Shown here one piece after another: positions 1 through 13,236 of a stretch of DNA of 64,000 bases. Source of the stretch: Pelecanus crispus (Eukaryota > Chordata > Aves > Pelecaniformes > Pelecanidae); NCBI RefSeq assembly GCF_030463565.1, contig NC_134662.1:4937001-5001000 (forward strand). The letters are read 5' to 3'. Numbering within the stretch: position 1 is the first letter of the stretch; every line of letters begins with the position of its first letter. The notes under the pieces were generated by a model. It worked only from the letters and a program-made list of their open reading frames with translations. It ran no database searches and had not been told where the DNA came from. The translations under genes and the position numbers were made by a program.

Positions 1-3000
1 AATGATTCATGCTCTCCCTGTTGCTAAAACCCATACTGTGTATGAACACTGAGGCTGGTTGTATGTAAAATCATCTTTTAACTGAACTAGCTTCAGTCTT
101 AACTTCTTTTTTTTTTTAACTGAAAGAGAAGCCCCTCTTACCCCAAAGACTACTGCTTGGCTACTGACAAAAGCATCGAGCAAGGTGGTCATCCGGAGAG
201 GTTAAATTTCAGCCCGCAATTAACCTTGGCACACTGATGCTCTCCAGGACCAAAATCTAGGTAGCCTGGGAGGGAGCCGGGCAGAGAACTGAAATCAAAT
301 GTGAGAATCTTGCAAGAGAGATGAAATGAGCTTAGTACAATCCTGGTTTATATAAAAGGTAGACAGAGCAAAAAGTAGGAACGTGGAGCAAAACACATGC
401 AGAATACTGTCCCTCCAATAAAATCCAGCATTTGCCTTGGAGTGGTGAAAGGGAGTGCCCAGTTGTTCCTGGTTTCTCAAGGCATCCACCCAGGGATCAG
501 CACTGCATTGAAACTTGCATTGCATCCAAAGACAACCGTGCCATTTCGCTACAAAACCTTCTCCTTGATTGTAATTAAATTTATTAAAATTTTTATCATG
601 TCAAGCCCAAGCAAGTTACCTGCACCTCTCAACCAACGTGCTTTTAAACTTTCAGAGGTGAATAAAAGTTTGACAGTTCAACATGACCTCAGTTTGCTAT
701 AACTCATGTTGTTATTTTTAAAAGATGAATACTCCGAGTCCTTTGTTACCTGTAATTCTCAAGGACCTGACCGCGTATCTGTAAGATGCCAACAGAGCCT
801 TACCATAAAGTTACATTACCAGCAATCACAGGCACACTGACGTAAAGCCATAGGTCTGAGAAAGCACAGCCAGGTTTTACCCATCTAAGTAAAGTCGACG
901 AGGCAGATTCTTACTGGAGTACGCTGCATATTGAAAACCTCCGTATTTTCAGGAGGATTATGAGAATCTTATACCACGTTCACTGTAAGCATTTGTTAAC
1001 ATTGTTCCTTCTGGTAATAAGATGTTTATTATCAGCACATAAAAAATGCCAGTCTTTTCCCCTAACCCCCTGCCAATTCTAGCTTCAGTTCTGTGAAGTC
1101 GCCTCTCTTCCCCCAACAGCACTGTACTAGGTCACTTCCATAACCTGCTTTCCTGCTGAAAAGCAAGGCTTATAAATTAGATTCATTTCTAAATTTAGGA
1201 TTGATGGGATCAGTCATTACTGGTCTTATTTTTTCAGGCAGGTTTCAAGGGAAAGGTATTCATAAAGCAACTACCATTTCTTGCTTGGAGTTTACAAAGT
1301 CCTAAACCATACATCTTGGCGCGCTCATTTGCATTAGTTGCTGATACCACCCTCACAGAATTAACAGAGCTTTTACTGGCAGACCAAGACTAGGGGGTTT
1401 CTTCTTCCAAAACAATCTTATATTTTACTAGTACTTCATAAATCACATATGGAGTTTCCCCTAGTCTTTATGTTAGAAAACACAGGCTGTTCGACAGGAA
1501 CCAGAATCAGTTGAGGAAGAAGAGAGGAACGCTCAGTTGTGCCAACAGGCAGACTTTGGTAAGCTGGTTTCCCATCTGAAATCTGCCCTGGACAATGAAT
1601 CCAAATACTTCCACTGCGAAAAGGCAGTGGGGAGATCCCTCGCAGCCATCAATCCTGCTACTGGTTACATGCCGCTCCCAGCGCACTGCCGAGAGATGGC
1701 TCTCGGGGAAAAAAAAAAAAATTAACACCTATGGCACCAAAAGCTGAAGAAGCCCTCGCTTTCCTTTGAAGAGGTGGCTGGTCCTCCGGCACCGCTCACC
1801 GAGCCTTGCCCTGGGTCTGCAGGGGGCAAGGCACATGCAACCAAGGGGGAGGAGAGACGCAGCACCGCATCCCACGGCTTCCGTGCTCTACCCAATAATC
1901 AGATACTTGTTTAATAACGGCAAAAAAGGACAGCCCAATTCTTATCATCAGGCTCTCTGGAGGTTTGACATCCTTGGCATTGTATCCTAAGAGGAAGGAA
2001 ATTTCTCACTTCCCTAGCTATTTCAGTTATATAAATCAATTGTTGAAGGATAGTTTAACTGGTCTGCGCAGAGGAACTGTATTTGGGCTCAGATGGTCTT
2101 TGGAGATACTTATCTATAGACTGAAAATATAATGCTTTGTAATTTATCAGTAATTATATTGCATGTACATTGAAAAAAAGGGTGAAATCTAATAGCTAGG
2201 AAAAAAACTACTTGATTTGATACTGGCAGTCACGATGCCAAGTCTGTTATGCACCGGTAACAACAGGCTAAACCAACGTTCCAAAAACAGTTCCTCAACT
2301 GTGAAGTGACTTGATCGAGGAGGGTCCTTTGGACCCAAAGCCCAGATGTTGTCACCAAACGCTGACCGTCCTCCTCTCATTTTCTCCAGCCTCCTTGGAA
2401 CTTCCATGTCTTATCAGCTGGGCAAGTGGGTTCAGTTGCATAAAGTTAAAGAACTTACAAGAGACTATTAGTAAGGGCGGTGGATTACAAGGTGGAGTTC
2501 TCTGGCAAAGAGAAAGCTGCTATGGGCTGCAAACGCACCAGTAAAAAAGATGGAAAAATCCTGAAAATACCTCTGGTAGCTCTGCGAGCATAAGGCCACT
2601 GGTTTACTATGTCAGGCAACCAAAAAGCAAACACTGCAGGTATTGTTCCAATATTTCAGCTCGTCACAAATGCCCCGATTATTCACTTGCAGCAAGGAAA
2701 GGATCTGTCCTAAGCCACGGAAGCTGAAGGGTGAACTGATGTCACGGCTGACATAAGGAACCTGTTGTAAAACGAAACTGATAAAGACACAATAACTCAT
2801 ACACGTCCGTGTACCTGTTTCTAGGGAAATTGTGTTTTCCACAGAGTATCCTTCACAACTAGCATTAATTTGCTTATTTTGCAAATCTAGAAACCTATTT
2901 GATTGGAAGTAATGACTCAAGTGAAAAGGCAGGGAGGATTCAGTCATACAATAGTAATTCTTGCCCTCCTTTCTGTGCTGACTTTTGAACTTTCTCCTCT

Positions 3001-5400
3001 AAGTCTGCTTGAAGACCCAAAGAGCAGTATTGTCTCCTGTGATTAAGATGGGTCAATGGATTTGGTTGATGCAATTTATTTTACTTGGGTAAAAATATTT
3101 ATTATCCTATTCTGAAAGTAACTTAACAGCATCTCTATACATAACCAACAAGACAGGTGAGGCCGCTGGCCTCTGGAGATACTCAGAGGCTCTTCAGCAG
3201 CCAGCCTACCTGTACGTACACGGTATGGCAGCTCAGATGCCTCCGGTTTTCAGACCTGGGCTGGTAACCACACTGGTAAGGATTCCAAAAATGTACACAC
3301 CACCTTGCTCCAAAGAAAAGGGAATTACTCAGCAAAGGGGTATCCTTATCGTGTGTCTTCCCTCACTGTTCTTTGGCTGCCACATCCACTGATATTTCTG
3401 GTTGCACACCAAAATTGTGAAACTAGATACTCGGAGTCAGCCCAGAAATATAGATGAGATCGAACCCCAGTGTTCTGCAAGGAACAGGGGACACGACCGG
3501 CTTGCCAGAATGGGCAAATACTTTTCACCCATCTTCCTGAAGAGTTTTTTTTCGAAGCAAGAATGCCACAGAGATATTTCAGACTATGGTAGCAGCCCAT
3601 TGACACCGCTTGGTTCCTCAGGCGGAAATGTGTATGTCAAGGGATGCAAGCGGTCCAAAAGTTTTAAAAAACTGTAATTTGTAAGTCACTGTTCCAGTTC
3701 ATTCTGGCCTTAGCAGTAAAAAAGCTCCGAGTCCTCATTCCACAGCCTCACGCTACTGCTAGGAGACATCTTAGGGTTGTCTCTCCTCTTCCCTTGGGAG
3801 CGCTGCTAAAAATGTGGCTGTGACCCATTGAACGCATCTCCACCATTCCTTTTAAATTCCCTACCTGCCCTTGGGAAACTGTGACAACACGCAAGCCAGT
3901 TTTCTCTGGAGACTCAGTGGACTCCCTAAATTCAAGCCGAAGATAGCGGGGTGGGAAGCAGTTGATCTCCCTTTGGCCCAAACATCTGAACTCTTCTCGA
4001 GATAAAAGACATTCGGTTATACCTAAATCTAGCAACGGCCTTTTATTTTGTGCTGCATTAAGGAGGTTAATGTTCAGTGGTTCCGCCTCTTATGCACAAT
4101 CCTTGAAGCACTCGGTCTGTCATGATGGAAACTGGACAATTAACTTTGGCTGAAAGCTAATTCACATTCTTCAGGTAGCTTTCAAAAGCAAAGCTAGTGT
4201 GTTTGTGCACTTTTTCAAACAAAATCTTGTTATTCCTAGTCCCCAACTCATTGCTTATAGAGAAGTTTCTTCCTGCAAGACCCTCTGAAATCGCTCATGG
4301 CAACAGGAAATTAAGATGTTTAAAAAGAAGCCAACTGGGAGACATGAAATGGCCTGCAGCATTTTCCTCGCTTCAGGTAGTAGCCCATTGGACAGCAGGA
4401 TTTAGGGACGAGTGGTACACAGACGTAATTTCAGCTATACTTGTGTGATAACATCATCTGTTTCACTCTCTGGAAGATTTAGTCACTGTTTGAACAGTAT
4501 GCGTACTCAGGTTCATGTAAGACATGTCATTAAACTCTTGAGAAAGTCTGAAAACAAGAAGTCATCGGTACCATTGAGACTGAGATTAGAAGCAAAGCTC
4601 CATCTAAAGCTTAAAAGAAGGCTGCCCACTAAAAACACGTTTTCTTTCTTAAAACTTTGTGCTTGGGACAGTCATGAAAAATATCAAAGTATTTCACGCA
4701 ATTTTCTTTGCCATTTAACAGTGCTTTGCATTCAGCCAGTTGAAATAAATATTTGTACCACCGATTTCTAAGTTGTTTAGGAGTTATGTTTAAGGGTCCT
4801 TCTCAAGTTAAAGCAAGAAGAAAAGTTTTTTCTTCCCTTACACTTTTTTCTTGTTTGGAATTTGCTGCTAAAATGCTGTGAAGAGTCAAAATCTGTGAAA
4901 TTAGTTACTTCTCAATACAATATTCTTCTACCTACAGCAACTGCCACAGCGTACGCAGCTCGTACGTATACTCCCCTATACTCTCTCTAGCTTTTCACTG
5001 CACTTATCAGAAAGAGGGAAAAAAAAGTGGTAGATAGAAAATTAATAATGAATTAGATTTTTTAAGCGGCTCTCTAGATACGTTCCGTGAAACATGGCAG
5101 ATAGCTGGGGGTGAGCAGAAGGTGGTAGACCACAGACAGGATATAACTTTATTTTGAATAGAGCTTGTCTTGCGTACAAACTAAATCCGCCCCCCAAAGT
5201 AGTACAGAGATAAAACACTGCCAGAAAAAGAAAGTGACCGAGGCGAACGCAATAGCGGTGTTCTCAAATTCGTGAAAACGAGCCTCCTTCTCAATCTTTG
5301 CGCGCATAACCTCCGCACATCTAGGCACAGGGGTATAAGGACTCCGCTTTGGCACCAGCCCCACAAAACACCTCCATCTTAAGTCCTGTCGTGACTTCAA
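1..5400. other. AT-rich non-coding stretch, no gene recognised
   Basis: No open frame here looks like a conserved protein, and none is flanked by convincing splice sites. I saw no tRNA, LTR or CR1 sequence. By synteny (GATAD2A lies next to MAU2 in vertebrates and runs away from it) this is probably the large first intron of a minus-strand GATAD2A whose promoter is the CpG island to the right. That placement is inference only, since no GATAD2A coding exon is in the window. Confidence 0.4.
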
Positions 5401-5449
5401 CCCATCTGGCACTCTCCAGCAAGCAACCAGGTTTTTTGTTCCTGCTTAG

Positions 5450-7670
5450 CAGGTCCCCTCCGTAAGTGGCCTCACCCTGCCTGCATCCACCCTTTTTCTT
5501 CCCAGGGACGCCTCGGCCGGGGCAGACCCTCGATTTTGGCCGCCCCGCCACCAGAACTTTGTCCGCTCCTGGAGTGCCACTTTCTCTTGCGGTGGACGGT
5601 CTTGCTCCCCCCGCCGCACGCGCCACGGGGGCTTCTCTCAGGAGTCCTGGTACCTTCATTACCAAAAAAGCTGCCCTCCCGGTTCCAGCGGCACCCTTCC
5701 CTCTCCAGCCTCCGGCCTCTCCCCCCGCCGTGCCCCCTTTCCCCGCCCGCTCCGGAGCCGGCTACACCCAGCCCGGGCCCGGTGGCCCCAAGTTCTTTCC
5801 CGGATGCCCCATCTTTAGCATCGGTAGTTCCCTCCCCTCCCCCACTTCCCCTCCCCCGCCTTCCCAAGTCTCTGGGACTAATAATCTGGCTTTGCTGACA
5901 TGCTCTGGTAGCTGTGCCTATCGGGCAACTCCCAGGATGCACTCTTCGCTCCTCCCTGGCACCCCCTCAGCCTTGCCCACCCTCCGCTGGTACTTCCCCA
6001 GCCCTCTCCCCCCCCCCTCCCCACCCCCTCCTTTGGTGACCGCCCCTCCCAGCCCCGCTCCTTCCTCAGGCCAATTCCCCAGCGTCCCTCCGGGCCTTCC
6101 CCTCCCCCGCCGTGCCCGGCCCCGCCGCCCCGGCCCCGCCGCCCGCGGGCCGCCCACACCCGTGCCCCGGGGGGCGGCCCTGCCTCACCCCCCCCCCCCC
6201 CCCCCCGCTTCGCCGGTCCGCGCCCCCCCCCCCCCCCCCCCCCCGCGCAGCGCCCCCCCCCCCCGCCTTCTCCCCTCCCCCCGACCTCCTTCCTCGCCCC
6301 CTCACTCGCCCCTTCCCCTCAGCCCCTCGCCCCCTCGGGGGGGGTGGGGGTGTGCGTGTGTCCCCCCTCCCCAGCGCCCCCCCCCCCCGGTCCCCAGGGG
6401 CTGCGGGGGGTGGGGATGTCACTCACTCTCCTCAGCCCCCTCGGAGCCGCCTCCTCCTCCTCAGCGGGGCCCGGGCCGGACTGGGGCCGTGGGGGGAGGG
6501 GAGGCGGCTCCCTCAGGTGGCCACTGACAGGAGGCGGGCGGGAGGGCGGGAGGAGGGGGCTGCGCGCGCAGGGAGACCCGCCTCGCGCCGGGCTCCCTCC
6601 CCCCCCCCACCCCCCCCTTCCCCGTGCCGCCCCGCGCGCCGCCGCCGGCGCGGGACTCCCGGGGTGGCGCGCGCGCCACCAACCGTCACCTCCTCGCGAC
6701 GCCGTTCCCGCCCACCCCCGGTTGCTAGGCAGATTTGGACAAACGTGCACCGCCGCGCGCCTGGCCCCGCCCTCCCGCTCAGCCCTTCGGGGGAGGGGGG
6801 GGGGGAGTGTGGTGGTGGTGGGTGTTTTTTTTTTTTGAAACGAGCTACGGACGGCCTCGACGCCCAATGAAAAGCTGCGGTTGCCCACTCCGCTAGCCAA
6901 TCGCAGCCAGAGCCCGCCTTCGGCCCGCCCACATACTAAACGGCGAGGGGAAAGGGGCGGGGCGGCTTCTCGATTGACGGGCAGCCCGGCCAGTTAAAGT
7001 CCGCGCGGCGCTGGGTGGGTGCGGGAACGGCAGCCAATGCGCGGCGCGGCGCACCGGGAGGGGGCGTGTCCCGCGGGCGGGCCGTGAGGCGCGGGGCTCA
7101 GCCGCCCCCCGGGCGCCGCGGCGGGGTGGGGGGGAGCCCGCGGAGCCCCCGCGCCGAGGCCGGCTGAGGTGATCGCTGCCCGCGGGGAGGGCCCGGAGCC
7201 GCCGGCCGCGCTGAGAGGCCCCGCCGGCGGCCCTTATCCGCCCGCGCAGACCGGCCTGGCGCCTCCGATAGGGGCCGGCGGCGGGGGTCGCTCGCTCCGT
7301 GAGGCGAGGCGGGGCCGGGGGAGGCCTCCGCCGGGGCAGGGCCCCCCGCGGCCGTCCCGGCGGGGCGGGAAGGGGGCGACTCGGGGGCAGGAGCCGGGGC
7401 CCGCAGCGGCGGCAGCAGCAGGCGGCGGTGGCGACAAGCCCCGGCTAGGCCGCCCCGGGGCCGCGCGGCCCGCGGGCGCGGTGACTCAGCCCCGCTTCCT
7501 CGCCCGGCCGGGCCCGGCCGGCGCAGGCCTTTGCGCGCCTCCGGCGGGGCCCCGCTACGATCGTTCCCGCAGGAGCTGGCGAGGGACGTTAACCCTCCCT
7601 CGGGGGGCACGCGGCGCCGGGCACCGCGGCGGGGGCATTACCTAAATCCGCCCGGTCGAGCCAATGCGCG
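5450..7670. promoter_or_regulatory. CpG island promoter, probably of GATAD2A (minus strand)
   Basis: Very GC- and CpG-rich DNA with long poly-C runs on the plus strand, GC boxes and at least four CCAAT boxes (6864-6868, 6897-6901, 7034-7038, 7661-7665), as in a housekeeping promoter. On the minus strand a strong donor (GTGAGT, plus-strand 6421-6426) could end a non-coding first exon lying to its right; another possible minus donor (GTAATG) lies at about 7636-7641. The neighbour of MAU2 in vertebrates is GATAD2A, a NuRD subunit, so this is most likely its promoter. Long ORFs on both strands here are products of base composition. The start site and the assignment are inference. Confidence 0.5.
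6185..6262. repeat. Poly-C / poly-G low-complexity tracts
   Basis: Several runs of about 9 to 22 C on the plus strand, broken by short GC-rich spacers. The minus strand is therefore a set of long G runs able to form G-quadruplexes just beside the putative promoter. Run lengths in such tracts are often wrong in assemblies. Confidence 0.8.
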
Positions 7671-10030
7671 GAAACGGGAACAAAGGCGTTAACAAATGGA
7701 CCTTCCCCGTGAGATCCCCTGAAGAGCTGCCTTCCTACTAAAAACATCTCCTGGGCTGGCAGCTTGCCGCCGCCTTCGCTGTCTCTGACATAGGCCGCAG
7801 GACTTCTTGTTCAGCGTTTTTAGACACCTGCGAGCGAGCTTAGAAGGAGGGGGGAGAAAAAAAAAAAAATCTTGGGTGAAGCAAGTTTGTAATCGAGGGT
7901 AAATAAAGCAACGGGAACTGCACTTTATAATGCCAGTACCAATCTTTCATCAACTATTTGCCACCTAGAGCTTGTTAGAGGATTAGATGCAGCTTTGTGC
8001 CGGGTGATTTGGGTACTTGTTTCAAAAGAGTAAAAGTGCGATAATGCTTATTATTGTTATTCATGATCTTTAATAAGCATAGAGCAGTATGCTGCCCGTT
8101 TTACCAGGGCAGGGAAGGCGGAAGGCACGTAATCGAGGCTTCTGCAAGAAAAGAGCAGAACCAGAGCTGGAATCTGGGCCCCATCCCTCCCTCGCCAGCA
8201 CGCCTGCTCCCGGAGCATGCTCAGCCTTTGCTCAGGAAAGTTCCAACACGCTCAACTTTTCATAGCTGTTTTCCTCTCTAGATGACAGATTCACCATTTC
8301 TGTTAACAACTTTGCATTCGCTATCCTTTATGTAAGATTGAATACCCATTTTTCTTGTTACAAAGTACCCTTCTTCCTCCAGCCTTTGTACAAGACAATT
8401 TTAGCTACCAATAACTAAGGGTTAATAGCGCAGCTCTCCACCGGTTACTCTGGTTAATGACTTCTCCCAAAGCACCGAAAGCCCCTGGCTCCACCTCGGC
8501 CCATTCAGAACTTCATGGTTAACTACCCAGGGCTCCGTCCTTCTGAAGCCAGGCTTTAATCCACACAGGAACACGCACAGATGCCTGCACCTCGACTTAC
8601 TCCACTTACGGTGTCGTCAGGAGAGTTTCAAAACAGCTCTAGCACCAGATGCGTTGTACTACCTAGAAGCTAGGTGAAGTTATTTCCAGAAATCTCTCCA
8701 GTCACTTTTTTCTTGTCCTGGTTGGCCAGAATTTTACCGAGGCGATGGCGAGCTTTGCCATCTGCAAAGGCAGCATCCAGTAGTCCTAGCGAACACTGGA
8801 AGATCTGTTTTCTCCTTTATGTTCCAACAATGCTACGGGGTCACATGGAATAAGCTAAATAGGAGCAAAAATACTTGACAAAAGAAAACTTAACAGTCCC
8901 TTGTTGTGCAGCAGGCTGGCATCTTAATTTTGCTTTGTCAGCTCACGACAAGCCTCTACACAGTAAAATACAAAGAGGATCTACTCTGGATGCGCCTCCA
9001 GATCCAGTAGGCAAGTACCAAACTTTTGTACTTCTTGCTAATGTATTTTAGATGGGTTTCGCGTGGAGTTTTGCCACCAGGTACATCCTCTGCAAGGAGC
9101 TGCTTCGGAGGAGATCCCAGAGCCGGCCCCAACAGCAGATCAACGAGGCAGAGCAGAGAGAAGGTGACGACAGCTCAGTTTATGACAGATGCGATTTTTT
9201 TTCTCTGAGGAAGGAACTGCAGATAACCAGGGTAAGGAGAGGGGAGCGTCAGCATAGCTGAGTCTTATTGTTGGCAGAAAGGAAGCTGCCATTTGGGTTA
9301 AAATTTTCATATAGCGAGTAACTTGTTGGAACAAAACCTACTCGGCTTCTACGATGAAATGCACGGGACTAGCTTAGCAGCTCGGATGATGTTTTGGAAA
9401 GGGACAGTCTGCAGTAAGTTTTAAATTTTTTAGTTTCTTCAAAATGTCACTTCCAGGCAAATTAATTCGGTAGCTTTCTGCTTCCTTTTAAGTTTAAGCT
9501 CAAAATGTACAAATACCTGCCAGAAAATTTTGGGATAAGAGACAGAAAAAGCAATCTCCGTTAAAGCAGATCCCATTTATGATGATCTTGACTGTGCAAC
9601 TGCAGTGAAAAAAAAGACTTCTGTCCTAGACCAAGTAAGAAAAATTCCAGGTGTTTGACCAATCCACGAGAGCCTTGGTTGAACCCAGACGCCTGCCGGG
9701 GTCCCAGCGCCTCCAGAGCCGGTTTGCCCTCCGCCACCTCCAGCGTGCCGAGCGGTCGGGCGGACATTTTCGAGCAGGAAATTCTGGTTCTTGCTGCAGG
9801 CGGGAGCCCTCAGCCCGACTGCAGGCGCGGCAGCCGTCTCCCCCACGCGCCCCCGGCACCCCTCGGCGGCCCGCCGCCTCCTGCCCTCCGGCCCCCAGCC
9901 AGCGCGGGGCCGCGAGCAGCTTCCAGCGCCGGGCTGGGCGATGGGGCTGGTCGCCGTTGCCACGTAAAATGCCTCCTTTGTGGGCAGGATTGCCTGCAGA
10001 TCGACTAAAGGAATTCGTGTTCTACAAACT
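7671..10030. other. Intergenic region between the CpG island and the MAU2 3' end
   Basis: Mostly ordinary AT-rich sequence. It holds one exon-like open frame on the plus strand (listed separately) and a GC-rich patch at 9.68-9.96 kb with open frames on both strands that match nothing I know. No transposon was recognised. Confidence 0.5.
9052..9231 (+). CDS. Unassigned candidate exon, 60 codons
   Basis: A 180-nt open block begins with ATG directly after an acceptor-like sequence (TAAT branch-like motif, T-rich tract, TTTTAG) and ends at a good donor (CCAGG/GTAAGG). The peptide starts MGFAWSFATRYILCKELLRR and is charged, with a possible short hydrophobic start. I do not recognise it. It could be an exon of a transcript running rightward from the CpG island at 7 kb, a lncRNA exon, or chance. 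If spliced to a possible acceptor before 9570 the frame would close after about 12 more codons. Function unknown. Confidence 0.2.
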
Positions 10031-10052
10031 GCTAGAAGAAGTAAAATTAAAC

Positions 10053-10058
10053 TTTATT
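10053..10058 (-). terminator. Distal poly(A) signal of MAU2
   Basis: Plus strand TTTATT, i.e. AATAAA on the minus strand. It is the last canonical signal before the intergenic region, so it is the best candidate for the MAU2 3' end, with cleavage expected a few tens of bases to its left. Confidence 0.55.
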
Positions 10059-11916
10059 TAAAAATTCTTCTAATATAGAAAACGAGAGGAAACAAAGGCA
10101 AGAAAGTAATGCCCCCGGTTCCATCTCATTACATGAGTTACTGTATTTACAGCTTCAGGAAGGAGCGCTGGCAGAAGGTACACGTCCTGCTACTTACGGA
10201 GAACTACAAACACTTAACAATACATTGTACAAACCTGACATAACATTTAAAGGTTCACTGCAGGAAACAATTAAATACACTTGCTAAGACAGACAGTAGA
10301 AGAGCACAGATGGGTGTTATTTCATCCTGATTTCTCCAAGTGTTCTGTACAGCCTACGCTACCCACACGATTTCCCTCTCACTCGCTCCTCGCCACCGTG
10401 GCAAGAACTGCCGTACGTTACGGAAACGGGATCATCCAGCGTCATTTGGAGAGGTCAATAATCTCTAAAGTAAAATGGGACATTACCGAACTCCTCCCAT
10501 CGTAATTTTTACTTTCTGGAGAATTTGGAAAAGCTGAATAAAATTAAAGCAGTGAAGTAACATGGAATACATTGTGCTGAACTCCGTGTGTCCACAGGCA
10601 GCACAGCAACTTAAACCCTAACATTTTATCAACGTCAATTTTTGCTCATGGTGTCACAGTGAGTGCACACATGGGATGACGGGATGAGGTTTATGTGGGG
10701 GTTTTTTTTGTTTGTTTGGTTTTGTTTTTTTTTTTTTAAATTCCCCAGCCGCCAGATTGATCTAGATTTCCTGTGTACGTGGGCCTTTCCGATGGTCATA
10801 CTGTAGGAAATGAAATACAACAGGCAAACACTTCTTCAGACTGCATTCTCTATACATATATAAGTTTTTACACTATCTACAAAACAGTGATTAGATGCTT
10901 CTGTGTAAGTTCTTGCTACTCATTTAAAAATACTAGAGAAAAAACTGTACAGTTCTCTAAATTACATCTTTAAAAGAATAATTTTTTTAGAAGTTCATAA
11001 AAGACTTCATGTTTGTTTCTATCGAGAATTAAGTGATCGGACAAGAAAGATTAGAAATACGTTGTTCAAATCAAGTTAGACAGACCAAGCACTTAACAGA
11101 ACATTATTTGTAAACTGTAAACTTCTAGTTTTCTGTTCAACTTTACATACGCATTCAAAAATTAGGAAGAACTTCAGTTATGAGGTCCTTGTTTTAATCT
11201 CTGCTACATACAAAAGATACTGAAAAGCAAAAACTATTAAATAATTTAATATACAAGTGTCGTTAAAAAGCACTGTACATTGTAACAAATGTACACTGAA
11301 TTTCAGAGCTAGAAAATCACCGAGTTATTTTCAAATTTACATGATTTTTGAAATTCCATGATGGGAAGAGGACTCTGGTAGCGGAGCGGAGTTCTGAACG
11401 CCCCAGGGCTGTGGGCGAGCGCGGCCAAGTGCCGTTCTGCACAAAAGCAAAGCCCGGGTGAAGCTGGCTCCTCACAGATGGGGAAATCCCAGGTTGTTCC
11501 TCCTGACATTACAAGTTCAGCTACCACGTTTAGCAAACGATTCCTGTTAAAAACCTGAGCGCGCTCACACCAGAAGCAAGCAGGCAGCCTTTCCCTCGAG
11601 TACGTACTGCCCTCCCGAGAACAGACCGGCAAGGGATTCGAACTACGAAGCAGCCTGGTTCGCACACAAGTACCGACGAGAAGCCAGAAAATTGCCCCTG
11701 CAGACCGCGCTCCCGTAACGCAACCTTCAGCTCTGCAGGTCCCCCAGCTGGAAGAATGAGGTGAGCAGACGCAGCGACCTGAACGGGCACCGGTGGACAT
11801 CTCGCTTGCTGCAAAATGCTTTTCTTAAACTCGGCCCAAACCACAGCTCTCTAGAGTTGGGATTTTTTAATATTGCCTTACAGAAGCAGCACTTTTTTGG
11901 CCAACATTTAAAGCAA

Positions 11917-11922
11917 TTTATT
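11917..11922 (-). terminator. Possible internal poly(A) signal of MAU2
   Basis: AATAAA on the minus strand inside the long 3'UTR. Use would give a 3'UTR of about 2.7 kb. Confidence 0.35.
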
Positions 11923-12994
11923 ATAGTTGCCATGGGCATGTGATCAGTTAAATTGACAGCCTCAAATTGGATGGCAAAAGACAAAAAAGAGAATGCTTGG
12001 ATTACCTGAATGGGACTCCAGCAGATTTTAAAGTCCATCTTTTTCAGTTACTAGCCATTCCTCAGCTGCTAAGAGCACTGTCAAGAAAACGGCCACTGCG
12101 GTTAGGTGCTTAAAAACAGGTACTGAGTTCTTGCAACTCAGTGACTTATGGAGGGAACAGCCAAAGAGAGCTACTGCTTCCCATACTCAAAAAAGAAGGG
12201 AAAGACTTAAAAATAGTCTGTAGGGTATCAATATTCCCAAGGTAGGATTTACCTGATCATTCCCGATCAAAATCCAAGCACAGGACAGCTGTTGAGCTTA
12301 GGAGGTTGTTCCGTCTCTACCAGGTGCCTGCAGCACGGCCTGGCTGTCTCAGACCTGCAGCGGGGCGAGCGCGAACCCACCTCCTGTCGCCGGGAACCGG
12401 GGCCAGACGAGGGGCTGGCGTGGAGACGGGCTCCTGGCCCTGGGGCTCCCGGCCCGGCAGCTTCCGTGGGAATGCCGCAGCAGGCCGGCCGTCAGCCCCG
12501 CCACTCGCAGCCTTCGAGGGGACAGGAGACGGCGAGAGCCGAGGCACGGAACACGATCTCAATGAGCAAGCGATGCAGAACAGGGGCCATTTGCGTGGAT
12601 TCTCCCTGTATTTGGTACCTCCAAATACCCTGTGCGCTAACTCACAGGGGTTTTTTTTCCCCACTTTTTTGAGTTTTAAGGGAGACTTTAAACAGCACTG
12701 AATTTTTTTGCTTGCAAACCCAGGAAAATAAGACTCTCTCCCTGTATTAATATTGAGGCCATGTTTTCCCTGTTGGAGATTTAACAAGGCCTAAAATATA
12801 CCTGGCTTCTGCAAGGGTAAATGTCTGAGAACAGGATCTAAATCAGCATCGTGTGTCCAGTAGAGGAAACATAAAAGCCCGTTTTGCTAATTGGACAAGC
12901 ACTTGTCCCCTTAATATCATTCAGCGGTAAGAACTGAAGGGTTTGAATTACAAAAAGCAAGTGTGTCTGTGAGCTGTTGCTAGACAGGGGACAA

Positions 12995-13045
12995 GACTTT
13001 GCTAGATGATCTTTAAGGTCCCTTCCAACCCAAACCATAGGATTG
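12995..13045 (+). mobile_element. CR1 LINE 3'-end fragment
   Basis: The stretch reads GCTAGATGATCTTTAAGG followed by TCCCTTCCAACCCAAACC, the typical 3' end of avian CR1 elements. Only the terminal part is recognisable, as expected for a 5'-truncated copy. It lies antisense within the MAU2 3'UTR. Confidence 0.85.
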
Positions 13046-13236
13046 AAGACAGATTTCACAGTATTCCTTCTACAGTAGTTCTAAAGGTTATTTCCTCTAA
13101 AATACTCTCCTCCTCCCTCAGCAAAAGAAGCAGTGACAGAAAGCCCTACACGAGTAATTTTTCTAGCAGATTCCTTTTCCCTCCCCCTTTTAAGTTGGGA
13201 GATAAATATGCAGAGCTACCAAGAATGAAAAACACC

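Noticed and set aside
4412-4771. 119-codon + strand ORF
   Set aside because: Composition is not protein-like and there is no supporting signal or homology.
5149-5412. 87-codon minus-strand ORF with a hydrophobic stretch resembling a small membrane protein
   Set aside because: I recognise no family, there are no clear splice sites, and an 87-codon open frame is not rare by chance.
5466-6900. Proline-rich ORFs of up to 353 codons in the CpG island
   Set aside because: Open because of extreme C content on one strand; no conserved motif, and similar open frames exist on the opposite strand.
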